Shown here: positions 9,684 through 20,500 of the stretch, piece after piece | Position numbering within the stretch: position 1 is the first letter of the stretch | Layout of the letters: the number at the start of each line of letters is the position of its first letter | Source: Kalmanozyma brasiliensis GHG001 | Lineage: Eukaryota > Basidiomycota > Ustilaginomycetes > Ustilaginales | Reading direction: 5' to 3' | DNA length: 64,000 nucleotides | Assembly: GCF_000497045.1 (NCBI RefSeq) | Contig: NW_015961992.1 | Coordinates: 436,259 to 500,258, forward strand | The notes under the pieces: generated by a model | Told to the model about the DNA's origin: nothing | Database searches by the model: none | What the model saw: the letters and a program-made list of their open reading frames with translations, nothing else | Translations under genes and position numbers: made by a program

Positions 9684-11957
9684 GATGAGTGGACGAGCCG
9701 AACAATGCTCAGGTATCGAACAGGAGGGGGGGGGGGGNNNNNNNNNNNNNNNNNNNNNNNNNNNNNNNNNNNNGCCTACTCAATATATACTCATCTCGCT
9801 AGAGCCAGGCCAGATACACAACCCGCAGCGAGCTTCGGTGGGACGCTGTGTGTCGAGCGCTAGTCAGGGGTTGACTGCCGCCAGCGCTCAACCGCCACTG
9901 CTTCCAAGGTCATGAGACGTGAGCCCAATCCAGGAACAGGAGCGATAGCAGATTTCGACAGCAGATAGGACAGTCGAGCGAAGCCTCGGGGAGCCAGGCC
10001 CACGCGAACGGCATGTGATGGTTCGTTGCCGAGGGGACAGACAAGGACGCGAGCTCACCGACGACCTCTTCAGTGCTAAAGCGGCGATTCGAAGTCCGCC
10101 TTCATCGGTCAGGTTGCTGTATCGCCCACGAGACACACGAGGCGGAAGCTTATCGAGTGCCGTGGGCAAGGTCGTCGCCTAACGCCTGCCAGAGGAGTCG
10201 CGCTAGGCTCGTGTGAGCACTAGCTCGCAGCTCGCCTGCGGGTCCAATCAGCAGCAGTCTATTCTCGCACATCAGGAATTTGCGGGTGGCAATGCAGCCA
10301 TGCCGGCGGCCTCTGCGCCGGGTGGCGGACACTTGATCTAGTCGACGCTCCCACGAATTGGGCAGCCAATGGCGCGAGAGTTCGGCAAATCATGTTATCT
10401 AGAGTGGGCTGCGGGGTAAAAAGGAAGCTTCCTGATTCGATACACTGCCGACGTGATGCTAGGGGTGAGGTGTGATGCTGCCTACCGAAGCACCAACAGA
10501 GCGGCCACAATCATTTCGGAGGAAGGTCTTCCGACGTCGAACACGGCAAGGCAAGCGGAGGTCTAACCACAGCAATCATGCCTGGTTGCCTTGCCGCTTC
10601 TCCTGATAGCTGTTTCATGCAACGAGACCATGGATAAGTGATAGAACTCAGTTACTCCGAGTGATTCAATGCTCCCCACTTTGTCTGTTGGCTGACAGCC
10701 CATTGTATCGAACAGGCAATTTGAAACGACGGGGTTTGAAAATCGTTCGATTCCTGCCGGCGGTCCAGGCCGCCCGCAGGATTCCCGTTGTCGGGTCAGG
10801 TACGATATCTCAACTTCGGCAGCGTCTCTGCCGCTGTGGCCGATGAAGAGGTCACTCTCTTCGACCACGGCCCCAATTGAATTGAGATACAGCACTTCGC
10901 AGAGGTGGATGCAGGTCATGTCTCCCGTGGTCCAGCGCCGTCCAACATGCAAGAGCGTTCCTGCATCTGAACCTTGCTATTCGAAGCTTTCGGCACGCTG
11001 AAGATGGATCCTATCTCGAGCACACTTACGGAGCCTTGTGGTCCGAGATCAACGGGCGTATAGTATCTCACTTGATGTCCATCGTACACGACAGATTGCA
11101 CAGACTGCCCTCCAAATCGCAACTCTAGATTACACCTCCGTTCGCAGTCAACATCATCTCATGATCATTCTTTGTATCTTTGCTAAGGCGTGCTTTTGAA
11201 GGCCCCAGAGATGCCTCCCCTTGCAAGCCGTGTTGGGGCTTTGCCCTCAAGCGCACGTATCTGCATTCTGCATTTGCATCATCAGCGACAGAACAGCGAC
11301 TAGCATGCGCCTTTTTGAGGCTGTAAGGATCGCTTCGAGTCTGTCAATGGCCTTGCAAAGAAGGTCTGTTGGAGAAGAGTGCCTCGGATTTGGGCAGAGG
11401 TTTGACTTGGTCTGTGAAGTTGCAATTGTAGGGGCAGTATCTGGAAGTCGAAAGCTTCCAGTCCGTACTCATTGGCCGAGACACAATGACTGCCGACGAG
11501 CCAATCAGATCAATCGTTCATTTCGCTCCCAATGGTCGGTGCCGATAGCGCCGTCCCATGTCGCGCCACGTTGTACGGCGCTCACATGGCCGTTTATCTC
11601 TGCTGCGAAGGTGGACTTGGTTGCCGAAAGCAATCGGCCCGCGCTCTGGGGGGCTTAACAGAGGCAACACCGACCCTTGGCGGCGGAACAAGCTGCGCGG
11701 CATCGGTCGCCCATAGGACGACGAGAACATCTTTCTTGACTTCAGAGCTGTTAGAGCTGGAGATCGAGAGATCGATTCAAAGACGGCATCGCCTAAGCTT
11801 ATCGAGCGCCGACACGAAGATCAGGTGTATGACGAGACTTTCGGAAAGATGATGATTGCAAAGGATTGTAATTAGCAAGGCGGGCGTATCCAATGAGAGG
11901 TATCGTGCAGTGTATAGGTACATGGATGCAAAGAGATGCGAATCTAAATGGGTCTAT
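9684..11957. other. gene-poor region with assembly gap
   Basis: This 2.3 kb stretch contains the OPT promoter, a poly-G run and 36 N. The open frames present (up to 145 codons) overlap on several frames and strands and show no domain, signal peptide or plausible splice partner. I tested the TTCGATT site near 10745 for a tRNA and found no matching arms. I see no gene. Confidence 0.5.
9738..9773. other. assembly gap (36 N)
   Basis: A run of N directly follows a poly-G stretch at about 9726-9737, so the true sequence and length here are unknown. Confidence 0.99.
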
Positions 11958-13064
11958 CTAAAACTGGGGGAGGGAGATCTTGTCGGTGGGGTCGATGAGG
12001 TGGTCGAGGGTCTCGATTCGGGGCAGGATGGTTCCGAAGAGCTTGTCCCAAACGCGGGTCTGCTTGCCGTAGTTGCCGCTCTTCTTCCAGCCGCGCGAGT
12101 GGTGGTTGTCGTGATCCTCGATGACGAGGTCGACGTCGAACCTCTTCATAGGCACGAGGTCGAACGCGGGTGAGGTGCCGGCGATGCGCATGCCCGAGTG
12201 ACCGATGAGCTCGATGAACATGACGTGCGTCCAGCAGACCATCCAGTCCCAGAAGCCCATGTCGAACACGGGGCGGAGCGTGAAGTAGGCGAGCAGAGGG
12301 ATGAAGACGACATCGAACCACTCCTGCTCCATGTCGGCATAGAGGGTGAGGATGGGCGTCGGATGCTTGGCCGTGTGGTGGGTGCGGTGGAACTTCCAAA
12401 GCGTGTCAGACTCGTGCATGATACGGTGGTACCAGTAGAACCAGAAGTCGACGGCGAGCGAGAAGGCCGGGATCATGAGCGGCAACCAAGGCGAAAGCTT
12501 CATGGGTGCATCACGGTTGTAGATGACCAGCGTCGCTGCGGCAGGGCGGAAGAAAGCCGTCATGAGAAGCGAATTGAGCACCTCGGTGACCTTGACATCG
12601 GGAATGCCATCGCGCGTCGCCTGAGGCTGCAGGAAGCCGACGTTGGTGGTGACCTTACGCAGCACGTTGAGCAGGTTCGATCCGAACAGGCTGACGAACA
12701 CACCCCAGTACAAAATATTGGCGACGGGGTGGAAGTTGCGCCCCGCCCACTGCGTGTAGACGTATTGGAGACCGATGGCCGGGAAGACACGGAGCGCGAT
12801 CCAGATGTGAAGGTTGACGTTATTCCAAACGGGGATAGGATCGTCCTTCTCGTGAACCACGGCGGTGGTGTTTTGCGGAAGTGGGTCAATTCCAGTGAAG
12901 TGAATGAGCCAGTGGTAAACTCCCCACTTCTTGTCGGTCTCTGGCAAGTGCCATGTCGACTTGAGCGGTCCTTGTGACGGTCGAATGGGTTGTGGGACTC
13001 GTTGCTGCTTCTTCGAGGCGGCAGCAGGAGCCTTCGTTGCGGTGGTGGTGGCGGAGGCCGACAT
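11958..13064 (-). CDS. fatty acid hydroxylase / sterol desaturase superfamily protein
   Basis: A 368-residue membrane-bound di-iron oxygenase of the fatty acid hydroxylase superfamily. I chose the ATG at 13064 (MSASATTTATKAPAAASKK); upstream the frame runs through the TATA region. The histidine clusters that bind iron are present: HRIMH at residues 213-217, HRTHH at 226-230, and a late EDHDNHHSRG, with LIGHSG between them. Several hydrophobic segments flank them. Substrate cannot be told: members act on C-4 methyl sterols, sphingolipids, alkylglycerols or aldehydes. The protein ends at residues typical of the family with no ER-retrieval KKXX signal. A TATA-like element lies 135 bp upstream. 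Confidence 0.88.
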   Translation of the reverse strand: MSASATTTATKAPAAASKKQQRVPQPIRPSQGPLKSTWHLPETDKKWGVYHWLIHFTGIDPLPQNTTAVVHEKDDPIPVWNNVNLHIWIALRVFPAIGLQYVYTQWAGRNFHPVANILYWGVFVSLFGSNLLNVLRKVTTNVGFLQPQATRDGIPDVKVTEVLNSLLMTAFFRPAAATLVIYNRDAPMKLSPWLPLMIPAFSLAVDFWFYWYHRIMHESDTLWKFHRTHHTAKHPTPILTLYADMEQEWFDVVFIPLLAYFTLRPVFDMGFWDWMVCWTHVMFIELIGHSGMRIAGTSPAFDLVPMKRFDVDLVIEDHDNHHSRGWKKSGNYGKQTRVWDKLFGTILPRIETLDHLIDPTDKISLPQF

Positions 13065-14321
13065 CGTGACCAGTGCTGAAGAGCAATCTACGCGAAATGA
13101 AGCTATTCGAACTGCGTCGTGATCGGGTGTGATAAAGGCAGTGTGTCGCCGAGAGGTGGTGGTAGTGGGGGCGGACGGATAGTGGTCAGGTTCGCAACAT
13201 ATATATGCTCTCAGCAAGCAAGCTAGACACGCTCCTCATCGTATTCTCGTTCAAGCATGTGCGGGGCTGACAGCGGCTGCAGCGCAACGTATCGGCTTCC
13301 GAGCATTCTACATGGTGCTGAGCAGCGTGAAACGTTGTTTCACATCTTGTCGAGGTGGGCGCCAGGCGCCCAAATTTTCCATTGGACCCTGACTGAACCG
13401 CAAGGGAACCGCCAGAACTCAGCCTTAATTCTTGCAGCCGCAAGGGGGTCCGAACGTCTCGTGAAAGGCGTCTTCGCTGTCCTAGCAGCGTTGCGCAACG
13501 GCGAGACTTCGGCAGTTGAGTCCCGCAGGTATGTCTTGACACGACCTGGTCCCTCGCGATGGCTCGTTGGTATCTGCTCTAAACCCCTGTGACGTGTCCT
13601 TGACAGCGAAGGTCCGGAAATTTTCCTAAGCGGATCTTGACGTGTAGAAGCCGGTGCCGCCACATATGTCCGTTGCTGGTGTGATCCCCTGGCAGGTCTA
13701 TCAATCTCAGATTCACAACGCACTGTCTTCACCGTCGAGCTCGTTCTGCATATGCCAAGCAAAGCCTGCATCACACGGACTACAGCCTGCCGTGCGCGGT
13801 CGCGCCGCGGGTCACAAGACCTCAGACCTTCAGAAGTAGAGAAGGCTCGAGCACCTCGCACACAACAATGTCGACCCCATCGTCCGGAGAGCCGCTTCCA
13901 AGACCTGCAGATGCTTCGTACAACATTGAGGGCGCGGCGAGCGGTGCAGAATGAGCTGGAGCCTTCTCGAGCCCAGATTGTTGTGAGCATGCGTGGCGTA
14001 GCGGCTCCAAAACGTCGGAGTCACGTTGGAAGCTTCTGACACGCATGCAAAATTTGCTGCGCCCACGGCGGCTGCTGTCGAAAACAGCGGACCGCGCGCA
14101 TGTGAAAAATTGGCGAGTGGCCGATCCACTTTGCGAATGATTTCAGATCGGCGATGCACATTTGCCAGGCGACGCCGCTCAGCGCGCACCCACACGATGG
14201 CTCGCCTTTGGCGACGTACCTATCACAGTCAGTCCTCTCTCTCTCGCAGAATCCTGCTAGTTCGTTCTTGTAATAGGGTTCTAGTTGGATTCATATATGT
14301 AAATGGGGTCGGCCTCATTGC
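13065..14321. other. intergenic, promoter of the hydroxylase
   Basis: This is 1.26 kb between the hydroxylase start and the 3' end of the beta-glucosidase. Apart from the TATA element near 13200 I see only overlapping short open frames without protein-like features. Confidence 0.5.
13199..13206 (-). promoter_or_regulatory. TATA-like element
   Basis: ATATATAT lies 135 bp before the ATG of the hydroxylase gene, a plausible core promoter position allowing for a ~100-nt leader. Confidence 0.45.
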
Positions 14322-16739
14322 CTACGAACGCTGGTAAACCCAAGTCGCCTTCGAGTGGATCTTTCGGCTGCTCGACCCGACGCTGAAGGTGAGCTTCCCA
14401 CCCTCGGGAATCTTCCATCCTTGGTGCAAGGTCGACCACACTGCGATGTCCTTGTTCCTCAGCTCGAACGACACCTGTCTCGTCTCGCCAGGCTGGACGT
14501 TCTTGACCTTTTCGAAGCCGCGCAGGGTCCTGAGGGGCTGCGGGTTGTCGTGCGAGTCGGCGGAAGAGGGGAACGACACGTAGAGCTGTACGACTTCTGA
14601 AGCAGCCTTGCTGCCCGTGTTGGTGATCGACGTCTCGAGGGTGAGCGCGGTATCGTACAGCCCAGCGTTCGAGTTGATCAGCTTCTCCTTGGTAGGCTGG
14701 ATCGACGTCTCATCCGTCTTGGGCGTCGAACTGACCGAGACCGAGTCGGAGTACGAGAACGAGGTGTACGAGAGACCGTGACCGAACGCGAAACGCGGCG
14801 TGATGTTGTGGTAGTCAAACCATTTGTAGTCGATCAGCAGCTTCTCGGTGAACTCCGCTGTGGGGTTGAGCACGGGGTCAGCGACGATCGTGTTGGGCGG
14901 GTAGTCGCTCTCGTTCTTGGCGATGGTGAAGGGAAGCTTGCCGCTCGGACTCGTCTCGCCCCACAGCATCTTAGGCAGAGAAGCACCACCTTCCTGTCCG
15001 GGCAAGTAGGCAAAGACAACAGCCGTCACGTTCGGATGCTCAATCCACTGCTCAACATCCACCTGACCGGGACTGTGGATGACGACGATCGTGTTGTTGT
15101 TGTTGGCGGCGACCGTCTTGATGAGGTTGTCGGCATTGGCCCAGAGCGTCAGGTTTTGGCGGTCCTGGTTCTCAGTCGCGTAGGTGTTGGCAAAGACGAG
15201 TGCTACATCGCTCGAGTTTGCGCGTGCCGTTGCTCCTTCCAGATCCCAGTTGTCCAGGTGAAGGTTGACATCCGGCCCGGCGGCTCGAACGTATTCCTGA
15301 ATGGCTGCGGAAGGCGTGATCACGTACGGTGGGAACGCCCAGCCGGAGCCACCACCAATGGTCACAGTGCCATTGAAAGCGTTGATGTTGCACTGTCCAG
15401 ACTGACCGCAGCTGGTAGCACCATAGAGGTTGTCGCCTGCATCCTGACCGATGACGGCGATGGTCTGCAGCGATTCGAGGCTCTTCAAGGGCAGACCGCG
15501 TCCGTTCGAGTCGTTGTTCTTGACGAGCGTGATCGACTCAGCTCCAATCTCGTGGATGATCTTGTGATGATCGCCACGAACGTTGTTGGTCGGCAGCGTC
15601 AGATCGCGAACATCGAACGACGGCTGCGGGTAGGAATCGTCTTGAAGCTCGAAGGCAGGCGTCAGGATGCGGAGCACCATGTCGTCCAAACGCGTCTCGG
15701 GCACGGACCCGTTGTTGACAGCTGCAATGAGCGCCTCGCCGTAGAAATCGCCGAACATTCCATTGTATGCAGTCCCGGGCATTGACACGTCAAGACCGCC
15801 TAGCGCCGATTCCTGGTTCGTCCATGTTCCTCCCCAATCCGAGATGACTGCGCCTTGGAAGTAGAGCTCCTCCTTGAGCAGGTAGTTGAGGGAGAAGTCG
15901 TCTTGGCATGCGTGGGTACCGTTCACCTCATTATAGCTGCACATTATTGCGCCGGTGCCGGCTCGAACAGCTTCAGCGAAGGACCAGAGGTAGAGCTCGT
16001 GCGTGGTGCGGTCATCAAGAACAGAGTCAATTGGGCTCTGCTGCAAACGCGGGAAGACGTCGTACGGCTCCGAGAGATTGTACGGGTTGCGATACGTCTC
16101 CTGCTCGTAGGCGATGTAGTGCTTCGCGCAGGTCACGACGCCCTGTTCTTGAGCATGCTTGACTGTGAGGTATGAAGCGACGCCGGAAAGGAACTCGTCT
16201 GGGCTCCAGCCTTCCCAGTTCCTTCCGCCGCGCGGGGCACGGCCAAGAGGGCCACCGGTGACGGGGCCGAGCCAGATGTTCACGCCCTTGTCGCGGAACT
16301 CTTGACCCAAGGCCTCGGCCCTCTGCGCAAAGAGCTCGCGATCCCAAGTAGCCGCAGTAGTGACGCCGGCGGGGAACTGTGAGACGCGGCGAGCCGGGCG
16401 AACACCGGCAGGACCGTCTTGAAGGCAAAGAGCTTCGAGACCGAGACGAGGCGCGGTACCTGTGAAGCCGACACACTTGCCAGTGTAGCCCGTGGTTACG
16501 TTGACCTTCTCTTCGACGGTCATTTGGTCGATGAGCGACTTTGCTTTGGCAAAGCCGTTGGACCAGGCGGCGCCTCCGGTCGTGTAAGGGCCGGTGTAGG
16601 AGTGGGCGCCATTGTCGCGAGCGAAGATGTCTTCTGTGGTAGAAAAGAATTGCGGAGTGGAAGGTGCAGCGCTGCTGGAGCCGATGAAGGCGGCGAGAGC
16701 CAGCAGCGCAGTCGCTACAGGTGATTTGAGTCCGATCAT
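14322..16739 (-). CDS. secreted beta-glucosidase, glycoside hydrolase family 3
   Basis: An 805-residue extracellular enzyme that removes terminal beta-linked glucose from cello-oligosaccharides or glucosides. An N-terminal signal peptide (MIGLKSPVATALLALAAFIG, cleavage near residue 24) leads into the GH3 (alpha/beta)8 barrel. The substrate-binding KHY motif is at residues 206-208 and the catalytic nucleophile is Asp301 in AVISDWGGTW. The GH3 C-terminal domain follows (KLPFTIAKNESDYP, then FAFGHGLSYTSFSYSD) and a terminal fibronectin-III-like domain (EVVQLYVSFPSS ... PLRTLRGFEKV). Many N-x-S/T sites fit a secreted glycoprotein. The length equals that of fungal bgl enzymes. A TATA-like element lies about 115 bp upstream of the start. 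Confidence 0.95.
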   Translation of the reverse strand: MIGLKSPVATALLALAAFIGSSSAAPSTPQFFSTTEDIFARDNGAHSYTGPYTTGGAAWSNGFAKAKSLIDQMTVEEKVNVTTGYTGKCVGFTGTAPRLGLEALCLQDGPAGVRPARRVSQFPAGVTTAATWDRELFAQRAEALGQEFRDKGVNIWLGPVTGGPLGRAPRGGRNWEGWSPDEFLSGVASYLTVKHAQEQGVVTCAKHYIAYEQETYRNPYNLSEPYDVFPRLQQSPIDSVLDDRTTHELYLWSFAEAVRAGTGAIMCSYNEVNGTHACQDDFSLNYLLKEELYFQGAVISDWGGTWTNQESALGGLDVSMPGTAYNGMFGDFYGEALIAAVNNGSVPETRLDDMVLRILTPAFELQDDSYPQPSFDVRDLTLPTNNVRGDHHKIIHEIGAESITLVKNNDSNGRGLPLKSLESLQTIAVIGQDAGDNLYGATSCGQSGQCNINAFNGTVTIGGGSGWAFPPYVITPSAAIQEYVRAAGPDVNLHLDNWDLEGATARANSSDVALVFANTYATENQDRQNLTLWANADNLIKTVAANNNNTIVVIHSPGQVDVEQWIEHPNVTAVVFAYLPGQEGGASLPKMLWGETSPSGKLPFTIAKNESDYPPNTIVADPVLNPTAEFTEKLLIDYKWFDYHNITPRFAFGHGLSYTSFSYSDSVSVSSTPKTDETSIQPTKEKLINSNAGLYDTALTLETSITNTGSKAASEVVQLYVSFPSSADSHDNPQPLRTLRGFEKVKNVQPGETRQVSFELRNKDIAVWSTLHQGWKIPEGGKLTFSVGSSSRKIHSKATWVYQRS

Positions 16740-17551
16740 TGCGCCACTTTGATCGCAATGGACGGGGAAGGGGGACGGGAAAGGGGGACGGGGAAGGGGG
16801 GGATGTTGTAACTGTTCAGGTCCAGGATGAATGACAGGAGACTCAGCTCCTTATATGTCACATCGCGAGCCTATCCGAGCCACGATGGTTCATAGACAGC
16901 TGCATCTTGGGAAGTGGGGTGGGGCACCTATGAAGAGGGCGGAAGTAGAAGCCGCAAAACACCGGCGAAGTGTGCAGGGATCGGCGGTACGGGCAGGACG
17001 ATCTGGTGACTTGATCTCAAACACAAGGCTCTGGTCGAGTGCCGGCCTCATCGTGACAACCCCACAGTCAAGATCTCGTCAAGAGTCCTATAGCAACTTT
17101 GCGGGGCCCAGAAGCGGAGAAAATGCAGCGGACCTTTGACTTCTTCGAGAAAGTGAGCGACCGGCAATGCATCGGTCAATTTCTCGAGAGTTTGTCGATC
17201 TCGCTTGTCCCGTTCCCCCCACGCTCGCTTGGAGCATCGCCATGCGGTCATCTGTACCATCGGCTCGCACGATACTCTCGCAGGCAGCCATTCTCGTTCT
17301 CGGTTGGAACGACGGTCCGGCCCAACTGTGTATTTCGCCGAAGAAGAAGTTTTGCTCCGCGCCCGAAATGACCGCTCGAGGATCGGCCGGTCAATTTCGA
17401 CTGCGCACGTCCTCTGCTCATCTCGGCGCTCCTAGGGTCCATCATTCCACTCTTAGCTCTCTTAAGTCGGCTCACATGGTGACGGTGCGAGCGCACGGGT
17501 GCCTATATCGATGCGAGTCCTTGATTGACTACGTGTGATGGTACATGTTTA
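16740..17551. promoter_or_regulatory. promoter of the GH3 gene with G-tract array
   Basis: This 812-bp interval between two minus-strand genes contains a G-tract array at 16763-16802 and TATATAAG-like sequence near 16852-16857 (minus strand ACATATAAGG). No further gene is seen. Confidence 0.5.
16763..16802 (+). repeat. G-tract array (possible G-quadruplex)
   Basis: Six runs of three or more G are separated by AA, AC or AAA within 40 bp on the plus strand, ending 24 bp from the GH3 start codon. The GH3 gene is on the minus strand, so its leader RNA would be C-rich and the template strand G-rich. Confidence 0.6.
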
Positions 17552-20500
17552 CTATAAGTCGTATGCCGCTCGACCCTTCAAGTTAGATATCGCTTCGCCC
17601 AGCGCTTCGAGTCGCAAGGTCAACTGTACTAGGCCGGGCGACCCATTTCTGACGCCGAGCGATTGATCGAGAGCGGCTCTGAGGTCCGTCTGTGCACCTC
17701 TCAATGAAGTCGTTGGCAACCCACCGAATTGCGACAATGCGTCGGGTTTTGCGGCTGCTTTGTGTGGCTTTCCTCGATCATTGTCCTTTTTGTCGTTCTT
17801 CGAATTCGCCGGTCGAGTCTCGCTTACCGTCGGATTCGTGTGGGAGCCCGCAGGTGACGAAGACGAATTCCTAAGCGAGTTCGGCAGGCTTGATTCCGCT
17901 TCACTTTCCTTCGCAGCATCTGCGTTGCTCGACCCACCGGCTCTTCTTCGCAACCCATTCGCCGCGATATCCTCCCTTTCTCCGTCCTTCTCGCCCGTGT
18001 CACCGATGAGGATGCCTTTGTCGCCGTCAAGGTGGGAGTAGTCCGGCTGAACTCTTGCGACGAGCATCCGCGTGGACCTCGGCGTATCGTTCAACGCTCC
18101 GACATCGGTCGATTTGGATGCCGGCTCGCCAACGACAGTCGCCCGAACTTCCGGAAGGATGCGCGAGTCGTACGAGGTACTGCTGAGGCGAGATGCGCCG
18201 TACTCCATCTTGGCGCGGCTGAGCTTGTGGAAGCCGCGGCTGAAGTGGTCCGACGTCGTGTTTCGCACTTGCTGGTATTGATCAAGCACCTCGAGGTACT
18301 CTGCGATGAGCCGGTCCAGGTCGTCGCCCACAGATGCAGCAGCCTGTTCGTCACCGTGGTGTTGCACGTCTTTAGAGGCGGTCGAATCCGGTTTGCTAAC
18401 AGCACTGGATGAGATCGTGTCCGACTGTATAGCTAGTGAAGCCGGCAGCGCAAGATGATGGATCGGCAATCGTTCAGAGCTAGAACCAGATCGCAGCTCA
18501 CGACTGTCTTCCTCAGCCATGCCGTGCTGCTCGTTGAGGTCATCACTGCGCCGATGGTGGCCAAGCATTTCGAGCGTCTCGTCCGAATTCTTGACGCCAT
18601 GGCCTTGAGCCTGACTGCGTCGGAGCGCGCCGTCACTTCCCCCTCGCCGCGAGCGCCAATGGCAGAAAGCGAGCAACACACAAAGAGCATTGAATGCGTC
18701 GTAGGTGCGATAGGTGTATCTGATGCCCCATACCAGTGCATACCAGCCAACGATGCCAAAGCCGGCAGCGAGTGCCTTGGCTTCAAGAGCGGTGCGCGGT
18801 GGTTCGAGCGTGCGTCCTCCAGCCATGAGCCAGACAAGAATGACGATGGGGGCCACATCAAAGACATTGTGGTCCATCCAAGAGGCCATCGTCTTGGGCG
18901 TTTTGAGGCCCACGGACGCCAAATTGCGCACCCATGTCACCAAGAAGCTTGCCTTCTGTGGAAGCAAGAGTACGAGAATCAGGAAGATGCTGAGGTGCTG
19001 ATGGTAGCGCGTTTCGTCCAGATGCGGTGCCGCCCGTGTTGATCGGAGCTCCAGCAGAGCACGTAGCGTGTTGAGAAGCTGCAGCAAGAAGATGCAAAGG
19101 AAGACAAACTGGTGAGGCACGAAGAGCACGACTGACATGAGCAGGACCGTCAGCCCGATCATCGATTGTCGATTCCATCGCAGAGGATCCGAGCTCGCGG
19201 TTGCTGCTCCAACCCAGTCCAGCTTGCGGGCAAAACTGGCCTTCGTCACGACTGCCGCGATGAGCGAGAACGACCACTGGATGGACGCCACGATGACGAA
19301 CAGTGTCGCGTACGAGACGAGCAGAAAGCAAGGCACAAGAGCTGCAGAAGAGGAGAGATGGCCCAGTCCCAGAATCATGCCAAGCAGAGATGAACCCGGC
19401 CCGTGAGTTCCTGCATCGATGATCGACTTGTACAGAAGGAGACGAGCAGCGTCCATGACAAGCAGAGCGGCTGTCAAGCTGCCCAGCAAGCCGAGCAGTG
19501 GATCGCTTTTGTGGAGGACGGGAGTGCGGAAGACGGGCTGTGTGATCGATATCAGAGGCGACGCGAAGGCATGTTCTGGACTCAGCGACCAGCTGAGCCA
19601 CGAGAGTCCGACGCAGATGCAGAGGATACCCAGGGGCCACGCTGCCAGGAAGAAGCGATAGCGGAGCAAGACGAGACCTGCCGAGGTCTTCCAGTCTATG
19701 GTGATGAGGATCGGGTCGAAAGGCGTCTTGCAGGCCACTGATTGACCGGGTACATCTCGAAGCAGCGCCGGATCAGACCACAACTGAACCTTGACCTCGG
19801 TGATACTGTCGCGGGCGGGGGGCATGAAAGGAGCGTTGCCGTGGAGCGAAAGCGGAAAGGTGATGTACCCGTATTTGAAGGTGTGCTTGCGGATCCTTCG
19901 CACCGCGTCTGGCGAGACAAGCTGCGGATACCAGCGAGTGTCGCCCGTGGCACGATCCGAGACATGCAAGAAGGGCGCAAAGGAGGGCTCGGTGCTGTGA
20001 AGACTTTCGGAGCCGGTGTGCAGGGTGTACCTCGCCAGGTTCTCGACCAGACATTTGCTCGGAACGACTTCGATACGTCTGGCGAGCAGCGACGAGCTGA
20101 AGTCTTTGAGTATCCATTCGGTGGCGATTGGGATCGCGCCTTGCGTGGCGATGCCAGCATCCCGATGATGCTGTTGCTCAGCAGTGTCCTGCGCTGTGGT
20201 GAGTAACAACGAGCTGCTGTACTTTCTCACGCGACCGGAGGCTTGACGGACCCAACCTGCTCGTACAAAGGTGTTGAGCCCGCGTTGATGGACAAAGACG
20301 CCCTGGTCCGTCTTGCGCTCAACACGAATCCAGTCGACTCGCTGCCTCTTGAGGAAGTTGGCATCGAGATGTAGACGCTGGAAAGCATAGCCAGGAACAT
20401 GGTAGAGCTGTTCGGCGCTCGGAACAGGTGCGTTTTCTGCCAGGCTCAGATCGACTTGCCCAGCGGTCTCCTGAGAGAGGATGTCGGTACGGGGCAGCAA

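Noticed and set aside
10681..10800. Possible tRNA (TTCGATT box-B-like sequence near 10745)
   Set aside because: No complementary T-arm or acceptor stem, and the box A candidate does not fit.
13340..13990. 216-codon minus-strand frame between the hydroxylase and the GH3 gene
   Set aside because: No recognisable motif; several overlapping frames on both strands show it is noise.
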